From positions 60,372,018-60,436,017 of the forward strand of contig CM050453.2 of the NCBI GenBank assembly GCA_027563935.2: 64,000 nt of DNA, in the 5' to 3' direction. Of this stretch, positions 40,625 to 53,214 are shown one piece after another. Position 1 is the stretch's first letter; each line of letters begins with the position of its first letter. The stretch is from Costus lasius (lineage: Eukaryota; Streptophyta; Magnoliopsida; Zingiberales; Costaceae). A program made the translations under genes and the position numbers. Under the pieces are notes generated by a model, which saw nothing but the letters and a program-made list of their open reading frames with translations, did no database searches and was not told where the DNA came from.

Positions 40625-43600
40625 CTAAAGCTGACCAAGCCCGTCACTGAACAGGTGAGGATGCTCCTTTCTCATATCTGCTTCAACCTCCCAAGAGGCT
40701 TCTTCAACAGACTGATTTCCCCAGATGACTTTCACAAGTGGAATAACCTTATTTCTCAGCACCTTCTCTTTTCTATCTTCAATTCTGAGAGGTTTCACCA
40801 CAAAAGTCATGTTCTCTTCAAGCTGAAGAGGTTCTAACTCTAGAACATGAGAAGGATCAGAACAATATTTTCTGAGTGCAGATACATGGAACACATTATG
40901 GAGGTGTTCCAGTGATGGGGGCAGAGCAAGTCTGTATGCTACAGGTCCGACCCTCTCAATGATATCAAAGGGACCAATGTACCTGGGACTCAATTTCCCC
41001 TTCTTCCCAAATCTCATCACCCCTTTCATAGGTGAGACTTTTAGGAACACATGCTCTCCCACCAAAAACTCAAGAGGACGACGCCTCACATCAGCATAAC
41101 TCTTCTATCTATCCTGAGCAATCTTCATCTTTCTCTGAATTTCTCTGATCTTCTCAGTAGCTTCCTGAACAGCATCAGACCTTAGCACTGTTCTGTCCCC
41201 AGTTTCCTCCCAGCATATAGGTGTTGTGCATTTCCTCCAATATAGAGCCTCATACGGAGCCATCTGTATGCTAGAGTGGAAACTATTGTTGTAGGTGAAC
41301 TCTATCAGTGATAAGTCCAGATCCCACTCAACAGACCAGTCAACCACATAAGATCTCAGAAGATCCTCAAGTGTCTGAATAGTTCTCTCTGTCTGACCAT
41401 CAGATTGAGGATGATATGCAGTGCTGAAACTCAGATTAGTTCCCAAATCTTCCTGTAATTTCTTCCAAAACCTGGACAGAAATCGAGGATCACGGTCAGA
41501 GACAATGTCCAAGGGAACTCCATGCAATCTGACAATCTCATCGATGTACAGTTTTGCTAACCGATCCAAACTGTAAGTCATTTTGATCGGTAAGAAGTGA
41601 GCTGACTTCGTGAGTCTGTCCACAATCACCCATACGGCATCATGATTCCTTCTGGTATTGGGCAGTCCACACACAAAGTCCATACTGATATGCTCCCACT
41701 TCCACTGAGGAATAGGGAGAGACTGCATCAAACCGCCCGGGCTCTGATGCTCAGCCTTCACAGTTTGGCAAGTCAAACATCTGGACACAAACAAATGCAC
41801 ATCCTTCTTCATACCATGCCACCAGAAAGTCTTTTTCAGATCCTGATACATCTTGGTACTACCAGGATGAACGGTATACTTAGTGCAATGGCTTTCCTTA
41901 AGAATTTCATTTCTCAACTCAGGGTCCTCAGGGACACAGACCCTTCCACGGAATCTGAGGAGACCATCGTCCGACATACTGAAATTCTCAACCCAGCCTT
42001 GCTCAGACTTCTCTTTCCACCGTAAAATATCCGGATCTGACTGCTGCCCTGATCTCAGTCTCTGCAGTAAGTCTGACTGAACCCTGAGAGAAGCTAGGAG
42101 ACCGCCTCTCTCACCCGGAGTCACACTCAGATGCATGTCACTGAACTCCTGCAATAGTCGCCACTCCTGGACTCGCAGTGCAGCTATCTGAGTCATAGGA
42201 TACCGACTAAGAGCATCAGCCACCACATTGGCTTTACCAGACTGATATTGGATGGTGAAGTCATAATCCTTTATCAATTCAAGCCATCGTCTCTGTCTCA
42301 TATTCAGCTCTTTCTGAGTGAAGATATACTTCAAGCTCTGGTGATCTGTAAACAATTCAAATGTCTGTCCAAACAGATAGTGCCTCCAGATTCTCAAGGC
42401 AAAAACTACAGCTGCCAACTCCAGATCATGAGTGGGGTAGTTTACCTCATAGTCTTTGAGTTGCCTTGAAGCATAAGCAACAACCTTTCCTTGCTGCATC
42501 AGTACAGCACCCAGACCCTTACCAGAGGCATCAGTGTAAACAGTGAACTTCTCTCCATCACAGGGAATGATGAGGATAGGAGCACTGGTCAGTCTCTTTT
42601 TCAGTTCCTAAAAACTAGACTCACAATCATCAGACCACTCAAACTTCAAATTCTTTCTAGTTAGCTTAGTCAAAGGACCAGCCAGCTTGGAAAAACCCTC
42701 CACAAAACGGCGGTAGTATCCAGCTAAGCCCAGAAAACTTCTGACCTCAGTCGCTGTAGTTGGTCTTCCCCAGTGAAGAATGGCCTCCACCTTCACTGGA
42801 TCCACAGACACACCCTGGCGAGAAATAATGTGTCCCAGAAAGCCAATCTGATGTAACCAGAACTCACATTTGCTGGCCTTAGCATACAGCTGCTTCAGCC
42901 GCAGAATCTCCAGCACCTTGCGCAAATCCTGAGTGTGATCTTGCGCATTCTTGGAGTAGATCAGAATATCATCTATGAAGACAACCACACATTTGTCCAG
43001 AAGTTCATGAAATACTCTGTTCATCAGATCCATAAACACTGCAGGGGCATTTGTCAGTCCAAAAGGCATAACAAGAAACTCATAGTGCCCATACCTGGTC
43101 CTGAATGCAGTTTTAGGTACATCCTCCTCCTGAACTCTCAACTGATGATAGCCAGATCTCAGGTCAATTTTAGAGAATACAGTAGCACCCTGCAACTGAT
43201 CAAAGAGATCATCAATACGGGGTAATGGGTACTTATTCCTAACAGTCACTTGATTGAGTTGACGGTAATCGATGCACATGCGCAAAGTACCATCCTTCTT
43301 CTTCACAAATAACACAGGTGCTCCCCATGGAGAAACACTGGGTCGAATATACCCCTTCTCTAATAATTCTTCCAGTTGCTTCTTCAGCTCTGTCAGTTCT
43401 GAAGTTGCCATCCTGTAAGGAGCTTTAGATATCGGTGCCGTGCCTGGCAACAACTCGATACCAAACTCAACTTCTCTGCTGGGTGGTAACCCAGATAAAT
43501 CATCAGAGAAGACGTCAGTAAACTCTCTTACCACAGGAATTTTAGCCAGATCCAAATCAGGCTCAGTCTGCACCTTGACATGCGCCAGATACCCCTTGCA

Positions 43601-45196
43601 GCCCTGGGCTAAAAGCTTCCTGGCCTGCAGATGAGATATCACCAAAGGCTCCTATTCTGAAATCCGGCCTTGGATAACCAGTTGCTGTCCATCACTTAGA
43701 TGCAGAGTAATTAACTTTTCAAAACAATCTAAAGTAGCATGATAGGCAGACAGCCAATCCATGCCCAGAATGATGTCATAGTCTTTCATAGGAAGACTAA
43801 TCAAATCAATAGGTAAATCATATCCTTCAACCTTAATCAAACAGTCAGGATATGCTATATCTGTAGATACGGCCTCACCCATAGGTGTATGAACAGAAAT
43901 ACAGAAATCAAGTATCCTAGGCAACACAGGCAGACATAGTGCAAAACATGCAGACACAAAGGATAAATTGGCACCAGGATCAAAAAGAATGCGTGCCAAA
44001 TTACTAAACACATAAAATGTACCTTCCACCACGGACTTCGAAGCCGAAGCATCCCTCTCCGTGATGGCATACACGCGAGTCTGCACCGTAGGCTTCTCAC
44101 CCTGTCCTCTAGCATCCGGCATAGGACAGTCCTTAATCATATGCCCCACCTTACCACATCTGAAGCAAGCGCCAGTCTTCCTGTAGCACTCATTATCCTG
44201 ATGTTTAGTGCTACCACAGTGGAGACACTTCTTGCCATTCTGAGAAACTGTGCTGGCTGGCTTCTGATAAGGTTTGTATCTGCCCTTATTGTCTTTCTTC
44301 TCTTTCTTGAAATTCTTCTTATCCTTACCACCCAGAGTGGGTGCGTAAGTCACAGAAGTAGGGGCGGATGCAGTGACTGTAATAGTATCAACAGCCATCT
44401 CAGCAATACACCTCTCAGCAGTGCGAGCCCTGTCTACCACCTCAGCATAAGCCTCCAAGTGTAGCATAGCTACCCTTGTCCTGATGTCTTTCCTCAAACC
44501 CCGCTGAAACTTCTTGGCTCTTCTTTCCTCGGTGTTGACTAAGTGAGGAGCATACCCCGACAACCGAGCGAATGTGGCCTCATATTGATCCACCGTCAGA
44601 TCGCCCTGCTCAAGATGAATAAACTCCACCTCGCGCTCCTCAGATAAGCTAGAGGGGAAAAACTTGGCATTGAACTTCATCATGAAGTACTGCCAATCAA
44701 CATCCCTGGATTCAGTTGCCGCCAGTCTGACGACTCCCTTCCACCAGTCTTCGGCATCTCCACGCAACATGAAGACAGACAAACATAGCTTGTCTGCATC
44801 ATCACAGCGCAAAACCTGGAAAATCTTTTCCAGTGTCAAAAGCCAATCCTCAGCCGCTCTGGGCCCCGGACTACCATAAAATGCAGTCGGGTTCAGGTGC
44901 TGAAACTCTCGAACCAACCGAGCATATCGTTGATGTGCGCCATCATCCAGAGGAGAACCAGCGCCACCCACACCGTGTCCAGTTGGTTGTGACTGTGTCT
45001 GAGACTGTGTCTGCGTCAGCCGCTGCAATAACTGTTGCTGAACCTCCATGTGTTGCGCCTGCTGCTGCTGCATCATCTGAGTTTGCTGCTGGATGAAGGC
45101 GTTCTATTGTTGTATCATAGCAGTCATAGCCTCCATGGCCTGCCTCAGATCAGGCTGTTGATCACCGTTGCTACTGCTAGATCTTGGTCGCACCAT
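40625..45196 (-). pseudogene. G3 gypsy Gag-Pol polyprotein, 1523 codons with four internal TAG stops
   Basis: One reading frame runs from ATG 45194-45196 (MVRPRSSSS) to the stop at 40625-40627 with no frameshift. Internal TAG codons are at 45104-45106, 43652-43654, 42608-42610 and 41105-41107; at the last three G1 has glutamine. Gag is glutamine-rich at its N-terminus and has two zinc knuckles, CLHCGSTKHQDNEC (about 44186-44227) and CFRCGKVGHMIKDC (about 44126-44167). The protease motif is LFDPGA (near 43980). Reverse transcriptase has FIDD (42968-42979). RNase H starts at the YTDAS region near 42540. The integrase has [16 protein letters not shown] and [11 protein letters not shown]. The tail has the chromodomain-like WGNQSVEEASWEVEADMRK, intact here. 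Apart from the stops, the protein looks well kept. Confidence 0.93.
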
Positions 45197-45365
45197 TTGT
45201 ACCTGCACCACATAACACTGTAGAATAACAACCAATATTCAATCACAGATCAGATCCTAACTTGGTTTCTAGCAAGACACAAACAGAGTTTTCAAATCCT
45301 ATCTTGGTTTCTAGCAATACACAAACAGAGTTTTCCTTTTCCGGAGTTTCTAATTGCTAGTAAAA
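45197..45365 (-). other. G3 short leader between primer site and gag
   Basis: About 170 bp without a gene. It holds two near copies of TTTCTAGCAA(T/G)ACACAAAC, a motif also found once in the short G1 leader. Confidence 0.7.
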
Positions 45366-45378
45366 TGCTCTGATACCA
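45366..45378 (-). other. G3 primer binding site (initiator Met tRNA)
   Basis: The minus strand reads TGGTATCAGAGCA two bases after the LTR end. Confidence 0.92.
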
Positions 45379-45380
45379 TC

Positions 45381-48300
45381 TGTAACATCCCTCAGAATCA
45401 CACCCCACACGCATACAAGTAAAAATACGGGGTTTTAAAATTTTTTTACTCTTCCATTAAAACATAAGAAGAAAGCGGCATCGAAGGACATTACTACGGA
45501 ACTGAAAACCGCACAGAACTGAGTAGGATCGATTTACTAGGAAATAGAAATCCGGAAATCCAGAAAATCCGACAGCAAGTATAATAATTTACTGCTGCAC
45601 AGACACGCATATCCTGGAATAAAACAGATGTCCACACTACACATATGTGGAAAACACAAATTCAGATATATTGCGGAATAAGAACAATAACTCTCAAATC
45701 GGACATTTCAAAATAAGAACCAATTCACTAAAAGAATCCAAGACTCGTATCCAATAATTTAAACGAGACAACTATAATATAATATCCTGAAAACAGGCAT
45801 AAGCCCTCAGGAGATAAAACGTGTCACATAAGTCATAACAAATTAGGCACGCAGGCCTAATAAATTTTTAGAAGAAAATTCTTAGAAATTACATCAAACA
45901 TTAGCATCATAACAATTAGCTATAGCGGTTACTGTCTTGATGTCTCACCTGAAAACATTTAAACAACGGAGGTGAGCTAAAAAGCTCAGTGAGTAAAAGA
46001 CACTAAAAGCCATCCATAGTACACATCAAAAATATCATGCATAAGTTGAAATACATTTTTGTAACAGATAAGATAAATCAACTTAACATGCACACTCATA
46101 TCAGAAACAAAACATAATCAAATACAGATACTTATAACATTAGGCATCAAGCATGAAGTAGGATATAAGTATACCAACCCCTCCCTACTAAACACACTGC
46201 CTAACACATCTATAATACAGATCGAAACAGAACTACAGAAATCAGAACTGACAGACAGAAAATCAGAATTTTCAGAATCCAAACGGATAGTCTACATCGG
46301 AAACAGAAAGGCCACAGAAGGCCTGATGACCACAGAAGGTCTGACCCCACCTCTGCCGAGGACGAGACAATGCATGCATATCAGAAACAGAATGGTAGAG
46401 GAGATATCAGTGGGTGGCCCCCGTCTTGTCAGGACGTGGCACTCTAGTCTCCAATACCCAGAACAGAATGGTAGAGGAGGTATCAGTGGGTGGCCCCCGT
46501 CTTGTTAGGACGTGGCACTCTGGCCTCCAATACCCAGAACTGAATGGTAGAGGAGGTATCAGTGGGTGGCCCCCGTCTTGTTAGGACGTGGCACTCTGGC
46601 CTCCAATACCCAGAACTGAATGGTAGAGGAGGTATCAGTGGGTGGCCCCCGTCTTGTCAGGACGTGGCACTCTGGCCTCCAATACCCAGAACTGAATGGT
46701 AGAGGAGGTATCAGTGGGTGGCCCCCGTCTTGTTAGGACGTGGCACTCTGGCCTCCAATACCTATAACGGAACAGAAATAGTGTCTCAAGGGTCGTAGTA
46801 GACTATCAGCACCATTACAGCGCCACAGAAGGAGGGTAAGGACACGGAAGAGTGCTACACTAGGGCATAATTTTACAGAACAGATTATACTGAAACGGAG
46901 AAGTAGGATCAACCACTACTTAATTCTTACATTATGCCCAAAGTCTAACAAACCAGAAAATGACACACCCCAATATCCAGTCCTTAAACACAGAACAGAA
47001 ATTATATGAGTGAATTCCTTACAACTAACCTTAATTCATGTCAAACCATTCTATGTTCTCACAAATGTTTTAACACATTCAAGGTTTTCAGAAACTTCAC
47101 AACATATAAACAGAACAGGAAATATCCACATAACAAACAATTAAATACAGAACAGAAATTATTCATATAACAAACATTTAAATACAGAACAGAAATTATT
47201 CATGAAATAATCTCCTCAAAATTCCTAAAACCGTGAGCTATAAAATTACTGTAAGGGGCGCCACTTTCAGAACCTTAACAGAACGTACAAATTTCATGTA
47301 ATTAATTTCAGTCCCCCACTACAGATAATTTTAATTACACGTTTGTGAAGAAAATTGACAAAAGCCCCAAAATTGGCTCGAACCATGATTTTCAAAAATT
47401 CCTAAGTTCTTAGTTAAATCCCCAATTTTGTTTTCTCTAAAATTTTTCATCAAGCAAATAAATTTTAGAAGAACTACAGACCACAATTTAAGAGATTAAA
47501 CCATACAGGATAAATTTTTCTCACAAGGAAATTTTCGTCTAACCAAAACATAGCAGATTTATATTGTCAGATTGCAACATATATTTTTGGTCCAATTTCG
47601 AACCAAAGCTTGTCAATATTGTATTCAAAATGAAGCTCTCTGAATCTAGTTTCCAATAAAACTGGTTTCACAAGATTTCGAATTGTAGGCAGGAAGATAT
47701 AAGGGTTCGAACATGGGATGGTCAGAATTTCAGATTTCAAGAAAATAGATTCATATATCAGAATTGCGACATATATTTCAGATCCAATAACTAATCGAAA
47801 ATAGGCGTTATGGGAGTCAAAATGAAGCTCTTCAAGCCTACGGTCTAATAAAACTGGTTTCACAGGATTTCGAGCTATACCTAGGGAGATATGATGGTTC
47901 GAACACATAAAGGTCGAAATCCAGATTTCCAGAAAACTGATTTTGTACAGCTAGATTGCAATACAGATTGAAATATAAATACAGCTCTGATATGGTCGAT
48001 ATCATATTCAAATTAAAGCCGAATGTGTCTAGTTTCATACAAAATTTGTTTCATACGATTTGGATCTATAGGCCATGAGATATTAGGGTTATAGTACACA
48101 AAGGTCAGATTAGAGAATGCAGATTTCAGCAGAACAGGATTTTAAAACCCTATAATTATTTGAATTCGACCATAACGAATTTTAATTGAATGATAATCTA
48201 AAATTTAGCGGATTAGACTCCTTAGGATCGAATTACTCACTGAAAATCGCCCACAGAAAAAAAAAACGCCACAACAGAGGGTCAGGGATCTCCAGGAACT

Positions 48301-48681
48301 TCGTCCACCACCAGTTTGCCACCACCAGCTTAGAAATTTGCAGGAGGCGCCAAACACAGTAAGGGGCGACAACCACAGGCGGCTAGGGCAAGAAACAAAC
48401 CAAAAATCGTGAGGGACAGGAGCTCTCACGAATTTTCCCCCTTTTTTTTTTTTCCACCCCAAATGGATCCAAGATCCAATAACCCAATTAACTTAAGTGA
48501 AAATCGGTTTTAAGGGCTCACCTGGGCTTAACCACCATGCGCCACTCCAATAACACATAAATATGCGCCACCATGGTGGAAGAATTCCAGGAGCAAAGAG
48601 TCAAGGTTGAGGGTTCGAAGCCCCAACCAAAATAATTATTTTTGCCCTTAAATCGTAATTCAGAAACTCGAGGGCGTTACA
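45381..48681 (-). repeat. G3 5' LTR (3301 bp)
   Basis: It is near-identical to 37297-40595. It carries the conserved block (about 45950-46000) and the 76-bp array. Confidence 0.95.
46388..46772 (-). repeat. 76-bp tandem array in G3 5' LTR, five units
   Basis: GTGGGTGGCC recurs at 46410, 46486, 46562, 46638 and 46714. Unit number and order match the other LTR, so the array predates this insertion. Confidence 0.95.
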
Positions 48682-48686
48682 ATAAT
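48682..48686. repeat. G3 target site duplication, right copy (ATAAT)
   Basis: It matches 37292-37296. Confidence 0.94.
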
Positions 48687-49888
48687 GATTATGATTCAGG
48701 TTAGGGCACTAGTGATAGATATAGGATTGCCGTCTCCTTGTTGAAGAAGTGTGATGTTCTATAGGGGCCCCCTAGATGAGATGATTGAGAAAGTGTATGG
48801 CCATACCCAGGTGACTATGTTCATCTGATCTGATCATGCTCATCATATTGGAGTTACAAGCTTGACCCGCTTGTCCAATAAGAACATCCAGTAGGCAAAG
48901 GATACATGCATGCCTTGTGAAGTTGATTCACACTTGTGCTGTGGTTTGGGTGTAGTCTTGGAAGACTTTTTCCTTTATATCGGGAGACAGTGATGTGTTG
49001 CTAGATACCCCTCACTGGTCGTGATAACGTAAGTTATCGTTACCGACATTTAAAGGAAACCCTCAGGGTCACACAATTTGGTGATATGGCTTTCTTGAGT
49101 CAGATCGTGTGGACTGAATTGTTTTGATTCATTTTAAAGGAGTTTGAACTCTGATTGTAAGTGAGATCTGGTCTGGTCATGTTTGATTGATTAGGGCATG
49201 AGATCGGTAAGCTTCGATCGAGAGTAGTGATGCTAGATCGGTGAGATCAAAGGCATCAAGAGATGAACGGTTAGATCTTGAACCATTTAGTTCAGAGAGA
49301 TCTAGACCATGGCTTGGGCTGGTTTGGTTTGGTCTTTGTACCAAACGCATTGAACCGTTGGATTGAACCGGTTCACACATGTGTGAACGCATGGTTCATG
49401 ATGAAAGCGCTTTTGGGCGGTTTGCATGGATTTAAGCACATGGCTTCATGACTTTCCATAATTGGAAGTCATGTAACGCCACTTAACTTGTAAACGCCAA
49501 AACGCATTTCGGTTCTGATTTTGTGTGGCCGATCCACTCTCGTGTAGAAGGGAGTTCACACAAGCAAGTGTGAGAGCTTCATCGCCCTAGCAAAGATCTC
49601 ATCTTCTCCACACAAGGACAACTTGGCATTTTTGCTAGCACAAGAGGTGCGCAAGAAGGAAGTCTTCATCACTTTGGTGTGTGTCTTCTTTGGAGAAGAT
49701 CCCCTTCGATCTTTACTTCCAAGTCGCCATCCACTCATGGCTATGGTATGAATTACTTCTTATCTATGCAAGTTATGATGTTGATCATATGGCATGCAAA
49801 AGATCCCAACAAACCCTATGCTTCCTTGCGCAATTCATGATATGCACCTACTTAGGGTTTCACCCCCCTCTTGAAAGGGGTTTCTTCA
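48687..49888 (+). repeat. C2 3' LTR, part 2
   Basis: It continues the LTR from GATTATGATTCAGG to an end GGGGTTTCTTCA, with the promoter-like block around 48950-49065. The next bases (CAGCCTTGATATG) belong to the middle of another LTR, that of C4. Confidence 0.9.
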
Positions 49889-51380
49889 CAGCCTTGATAT
49901 GATTGAGACTAATATGTGTTCTAATCTTATAGGATGCTTCGAGCATGGAATAAGATGTAGACTCATGGGTACATTGGATGTACTGGACAGACCCTACTAG
50001 GATATTCAATTGCTTGTCACAATGTGAATAATCCTTGTTTGCAACAAGTGGCATATGTCCTCTGACTTGAGATCACTTGTGTTTCTAAATGATGATTGTC
50101 ATTGTTTTGAGGTAGTTCAAGATCATTTGAAACATAGTGGTTATAGACTATCTTGGATAATGATCATGAGTCAGGTTAGGACACTAGTGATAGATATAGG
50201 ATTGCCGTCTCCTTGATTGGAGTGTGATGTTCTAAAGGGGCCCCCCTGGATGAGATGATTGAGAAAGTGTATGGCCATACCCAGGTGACTATGTTCATCT
50301 GATCTAATCATGCTCATCATATTGGAGCTACAGGCTTGACACGCTTGTCCAATAAGAACATTCAGTGGCAAAGGAAACATGTATGCCTAGTGAAGTGGAT
50401 TCACACTTGTGCTATGGTTTGGGTGTAGTCTTGGAAGACTCTTTCCTTTATATCGGGAGACAGTGATGTGTTGCTAGATACCCCTCACTGATCGTGATAA
50501 CGTAAGTTATCGTTACCGACATTTAAAGGGAACCCTCAGGGTCGCACAATTTGATGATATGGCTTACTTAAGTCAGATCGTGTGGACTGAATTGTTTGGG
50601 TTCAGTTTAAAGGGATTTAAACTCTGATTGTAAGTGAGATCTGGTCTGATCATGTTTGATTGATTAGGGCTTGAGATCGGTAAGCTTCGATCGAGAGAGT
50701 TGATGCTAGATCGGTGAGATCAAGAGCATCAAGAGATGAACGGTTAGATCTTGAACCATTTGGTTCAATAAGATCTAGACCATGGCTTGGGCTGTTTTGA
50801 TTTGGTTTATGAACCAAATTCAATGGGGACGGTTTGGCTTGAACCGGTTCACATAGGTGAACGCTTGGTTCAATGCTTGTAAGCATTTTTGGTTGGTTTA
50901 AGATCATGGGCGCATGGCTTCATGATATTCTATTTTTGGAATGTCATCAAGGCCACTTCCTCTTAACGCCAAAACGCCAAAAGACGTTCCCCTCTTCTCG
51001 TGTGGCCGGGTTTGCACTCTCGTGGATGTGTGTTGACGAGAAGAGAAGAGAAGATTTTGGCCAAGGAGAGAATTGCTCTCGCATCTCAATCTTCCTCCAC
51101 ACAAAGGACCCCTTGAAGCTTTGCTAGCATAAAGACGACAAGGAGAAGCCATTCCTCATCTTGTGTCCGTCATCTTTGGAGAAGATCCCTTTCGATCTTT
51201 GCTTCCAAGGCACCATCCAAAGGATGGCGATGGTATGATCTTTCATTCATCTTTGCAATCTTTCAGCAAGTTGATCATATGTTTATTCAAATGATCCTAA
51301 GGAAACCCTAGCTTCCGCTATGAGATTCTTGATATGCGCCCCCTTAGGGTTTCCCCCCCCTTCCTGGTAGGGACTCTTCA
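49889..51380 (+). repeat. C4 5' LTR, lacking its first 210 bp
   Basis: It matches the C4 3' LTR from 57329 on and ends GGACTCTTCA. The promoter-like block is kept (around 50430-50540), as is a donor-like GTATGA (GT at 51233-51234). Confidence 0.9.
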
Positions 51381-51382
51381 AT

Positions 51383-51394
51383 TGGTATCAGAGC
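51383..51394 (+). other. C4 primer binding site (initiator Met tRNA)
   Basis: TGGTATCAGAGC begins two bases after the LTR end. Confidence 0.92.
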
Positions 51395-53214
51395 GAGGTT
51401 TCTGAATGATTCATATGATTGCTTCATGTCTTTGTGATCCATGTTTGTGTAGATCTAAATTACATGCGATATTTCATGATAGATCATCATGTGAAACTAC
51501 ATGCTAGTATGTTTATGTTTGCGCATGTATATTGCATGGTGGCGCTTGGATGTTGTTTTTATCAAAACTTATCATATCTTGTGCGCATCCTCATTAGATC
51601 TAAAGTGCGCCTACTATAAACCCTTAGACGGGTTGATGGGGTTGATATCATCCTCTAGATAAGATCCAAATAGTCTGATCAGACCATCTGACAGCCTAGA
51701 TGGGTCGACCAGATGGCACCTGTGCGCAAGCACGAGGTGGCTATAGGTCGACTGCAGACAGGCGTGTAGCGAGGTCTGGTTGAGACAACCAGTGAACACT
51801 CTTGAGTTAGGCCCGGGGTCACACCCGCTTGCCAGAGCTCATGATGGTTGTTCAGCCCTTGGCGCATGCATGGTTGACCATTAGGTCAACTCAAGTCAGT
51901 TAGGACTTGGTGCATGCAAGGGCAGTGGATCTGACTAGACATGATGAGTGGATCCCTATCAATGGACCGTTGTAAGGTTGTAGGGCCCATAAGAAAATTA
52001 AAATTGATGCCAATGGGTTTTTCGAAAATTTTTATTTTCTTATTATTGGATCACATAATGATTGCATACCATGATGAGTGTCTATTTCATCTTATGTGGG
52101 TTGCCCTTTTAATGTGTGCTGTGCTGGGGCCTGCGAGCCTGGATTAAAATTATAAATTAATATTTATTGTGATCTGCGCATCACTTTTTAATTAATTTAT
52201 AAAATGTAATTGACCTGCGAGTCAATCTTGTCTAGATAGATTAAATTGTAATTTAATCAGACAAGAGCACAGAGCACACTTGGCAGAGGCGCATGCAGTA
52301 GTGGCTTGACCAGGTGGGAGGTCCAGGGTTCGACCCTAGGACAGGCGCATTTACCTGGTGGGCGCACCTGAGCTGCACTGGGCGCTATGGCCCTGGGCTG
52401 GGCCAGACAGATGCAAAAGACCCAAGAAGAGCTCAAGTGAAGACTTAAGTTAACTTAAGGTCTTACCTAGGCTAAATGGGCGTTTACCACATAAGATCAT
52501 CATGCTTTCTTTTATTATTTAAATAATTAGACTTGCATGATTTATTTATCTTCTGCTATCACCATAGGGTTTGCATGATAGTTAAGAAGATAAAAGACCG
52601 TTAAAATCCAACGCTAAAATATCAAGCTCGATAACCTTCTGACGCGAAACCTCACTGTTCTGACTATCGTTGGAGCCGTGTTGTACCCACTCAGTGGGCA
52701 AGTCCATCTATCTTCAGACGGTGTGTGATTTCACCTGCGTGTTACAGGGAAGGGATTTATCGCTTCTCGTTGCTCAGCATAGCACGTGGTGGTCCAGGGA
52801 GTAGGTCAGGTCAGCTTGACCATGTAGGCTACATATGGGGCATATGTTAGCTATATGGAGGCAGCCATCTGTGGGATCAGAGACTGTGTTGTACCAACTC
52901 AGTTGGCACAGTCTGCTGGATTGCCCAGATGAAGGGGAATCGCACGGGTTGGCGATTGGCAGGGACTGCCTACCAGAAATTAGTGCTTGTACTCTCTATG
53001 CATCTTATCTCGCCTGAGCGGGACGCGGAGACCAAGTATGAAATCTGGATCCTATCTCACTAAAAGAGTTTTACTCTTTCGGGCTGTTTTGCTGGATTTT
53101 TCAACCAGATAAAATAGTGAGAAAAGAATCATTCTTAAGTCCTGGATTGATTCTAACATTGATACTGACCTTGCTGTTCTTGCATTGTTGTAGATTCCAG
53201 CAGCAACGAACACC
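51395..53214 (+). other. C4 leader
   Basis: About 1.8 kb without a credible gene, colinear with C1. It holds the tRNA-like segment (52287-52350), hairpin 1 (52683-52701), hairpin 2 (52891-52909), TACTGAC (53163-53169) and the acceptor AG at 53192-53193. Confidence 0.8.
52287..52350 (+). repeat. tRNA-like segment between 8-bp direct repeats in C4 leader
   Basis: AGGCGCAT at 52287-52294 and 52343-52350 bound a segment with TGGCTTGACCAGG and GGTTCGACCC. At the same place C3 has a single AGGGGCAT and no such segment. Confidence 0.5.

Larger units (their letters stand above)
37297..48681 (-). mobile_element. G3: full-length Ty3/gypsy chromovirus (11385 bp), inactivated by stop codons
   Basis: LTRs are 37297-40595 and 45381-48681, with an internal region of 4785 bp and a perfect ATAAT duplication. 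The LTRs differ by roughly 17-18 substitutions plus homopolymer-length changes (about 0.5%). G3 is a different family from G1/G2: LTR sequences are mostly unrelated, apart from a shared repeat core and one conserved block, while Pol is clearly homologous. Gag-Pol is a single frame with four in-frame TAG codons. Confidence 0.95.
23049..49888 (+). mobile_element. C2: Ty1/copia host element, split by C3 and G3
   Basis: Parts in order: leader (23049-23706), polyprotein part 1 (23707-24091), C3 insertion, polyprotein part 2 (33293-36792), polypurine tract, 3' LTR part 1 (36813-37296), G3 insertion, 3' LTR part 2 (48687-49888). Removing each insertion and one target copy makes the parts colinear with C3 and C4. 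The first 1.1-1.2 kb of leader and the primer site are missing and replaced by a minus-strand LTR. It is the oldest copia layer that can be followed through the window. Confidence 0.88.
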
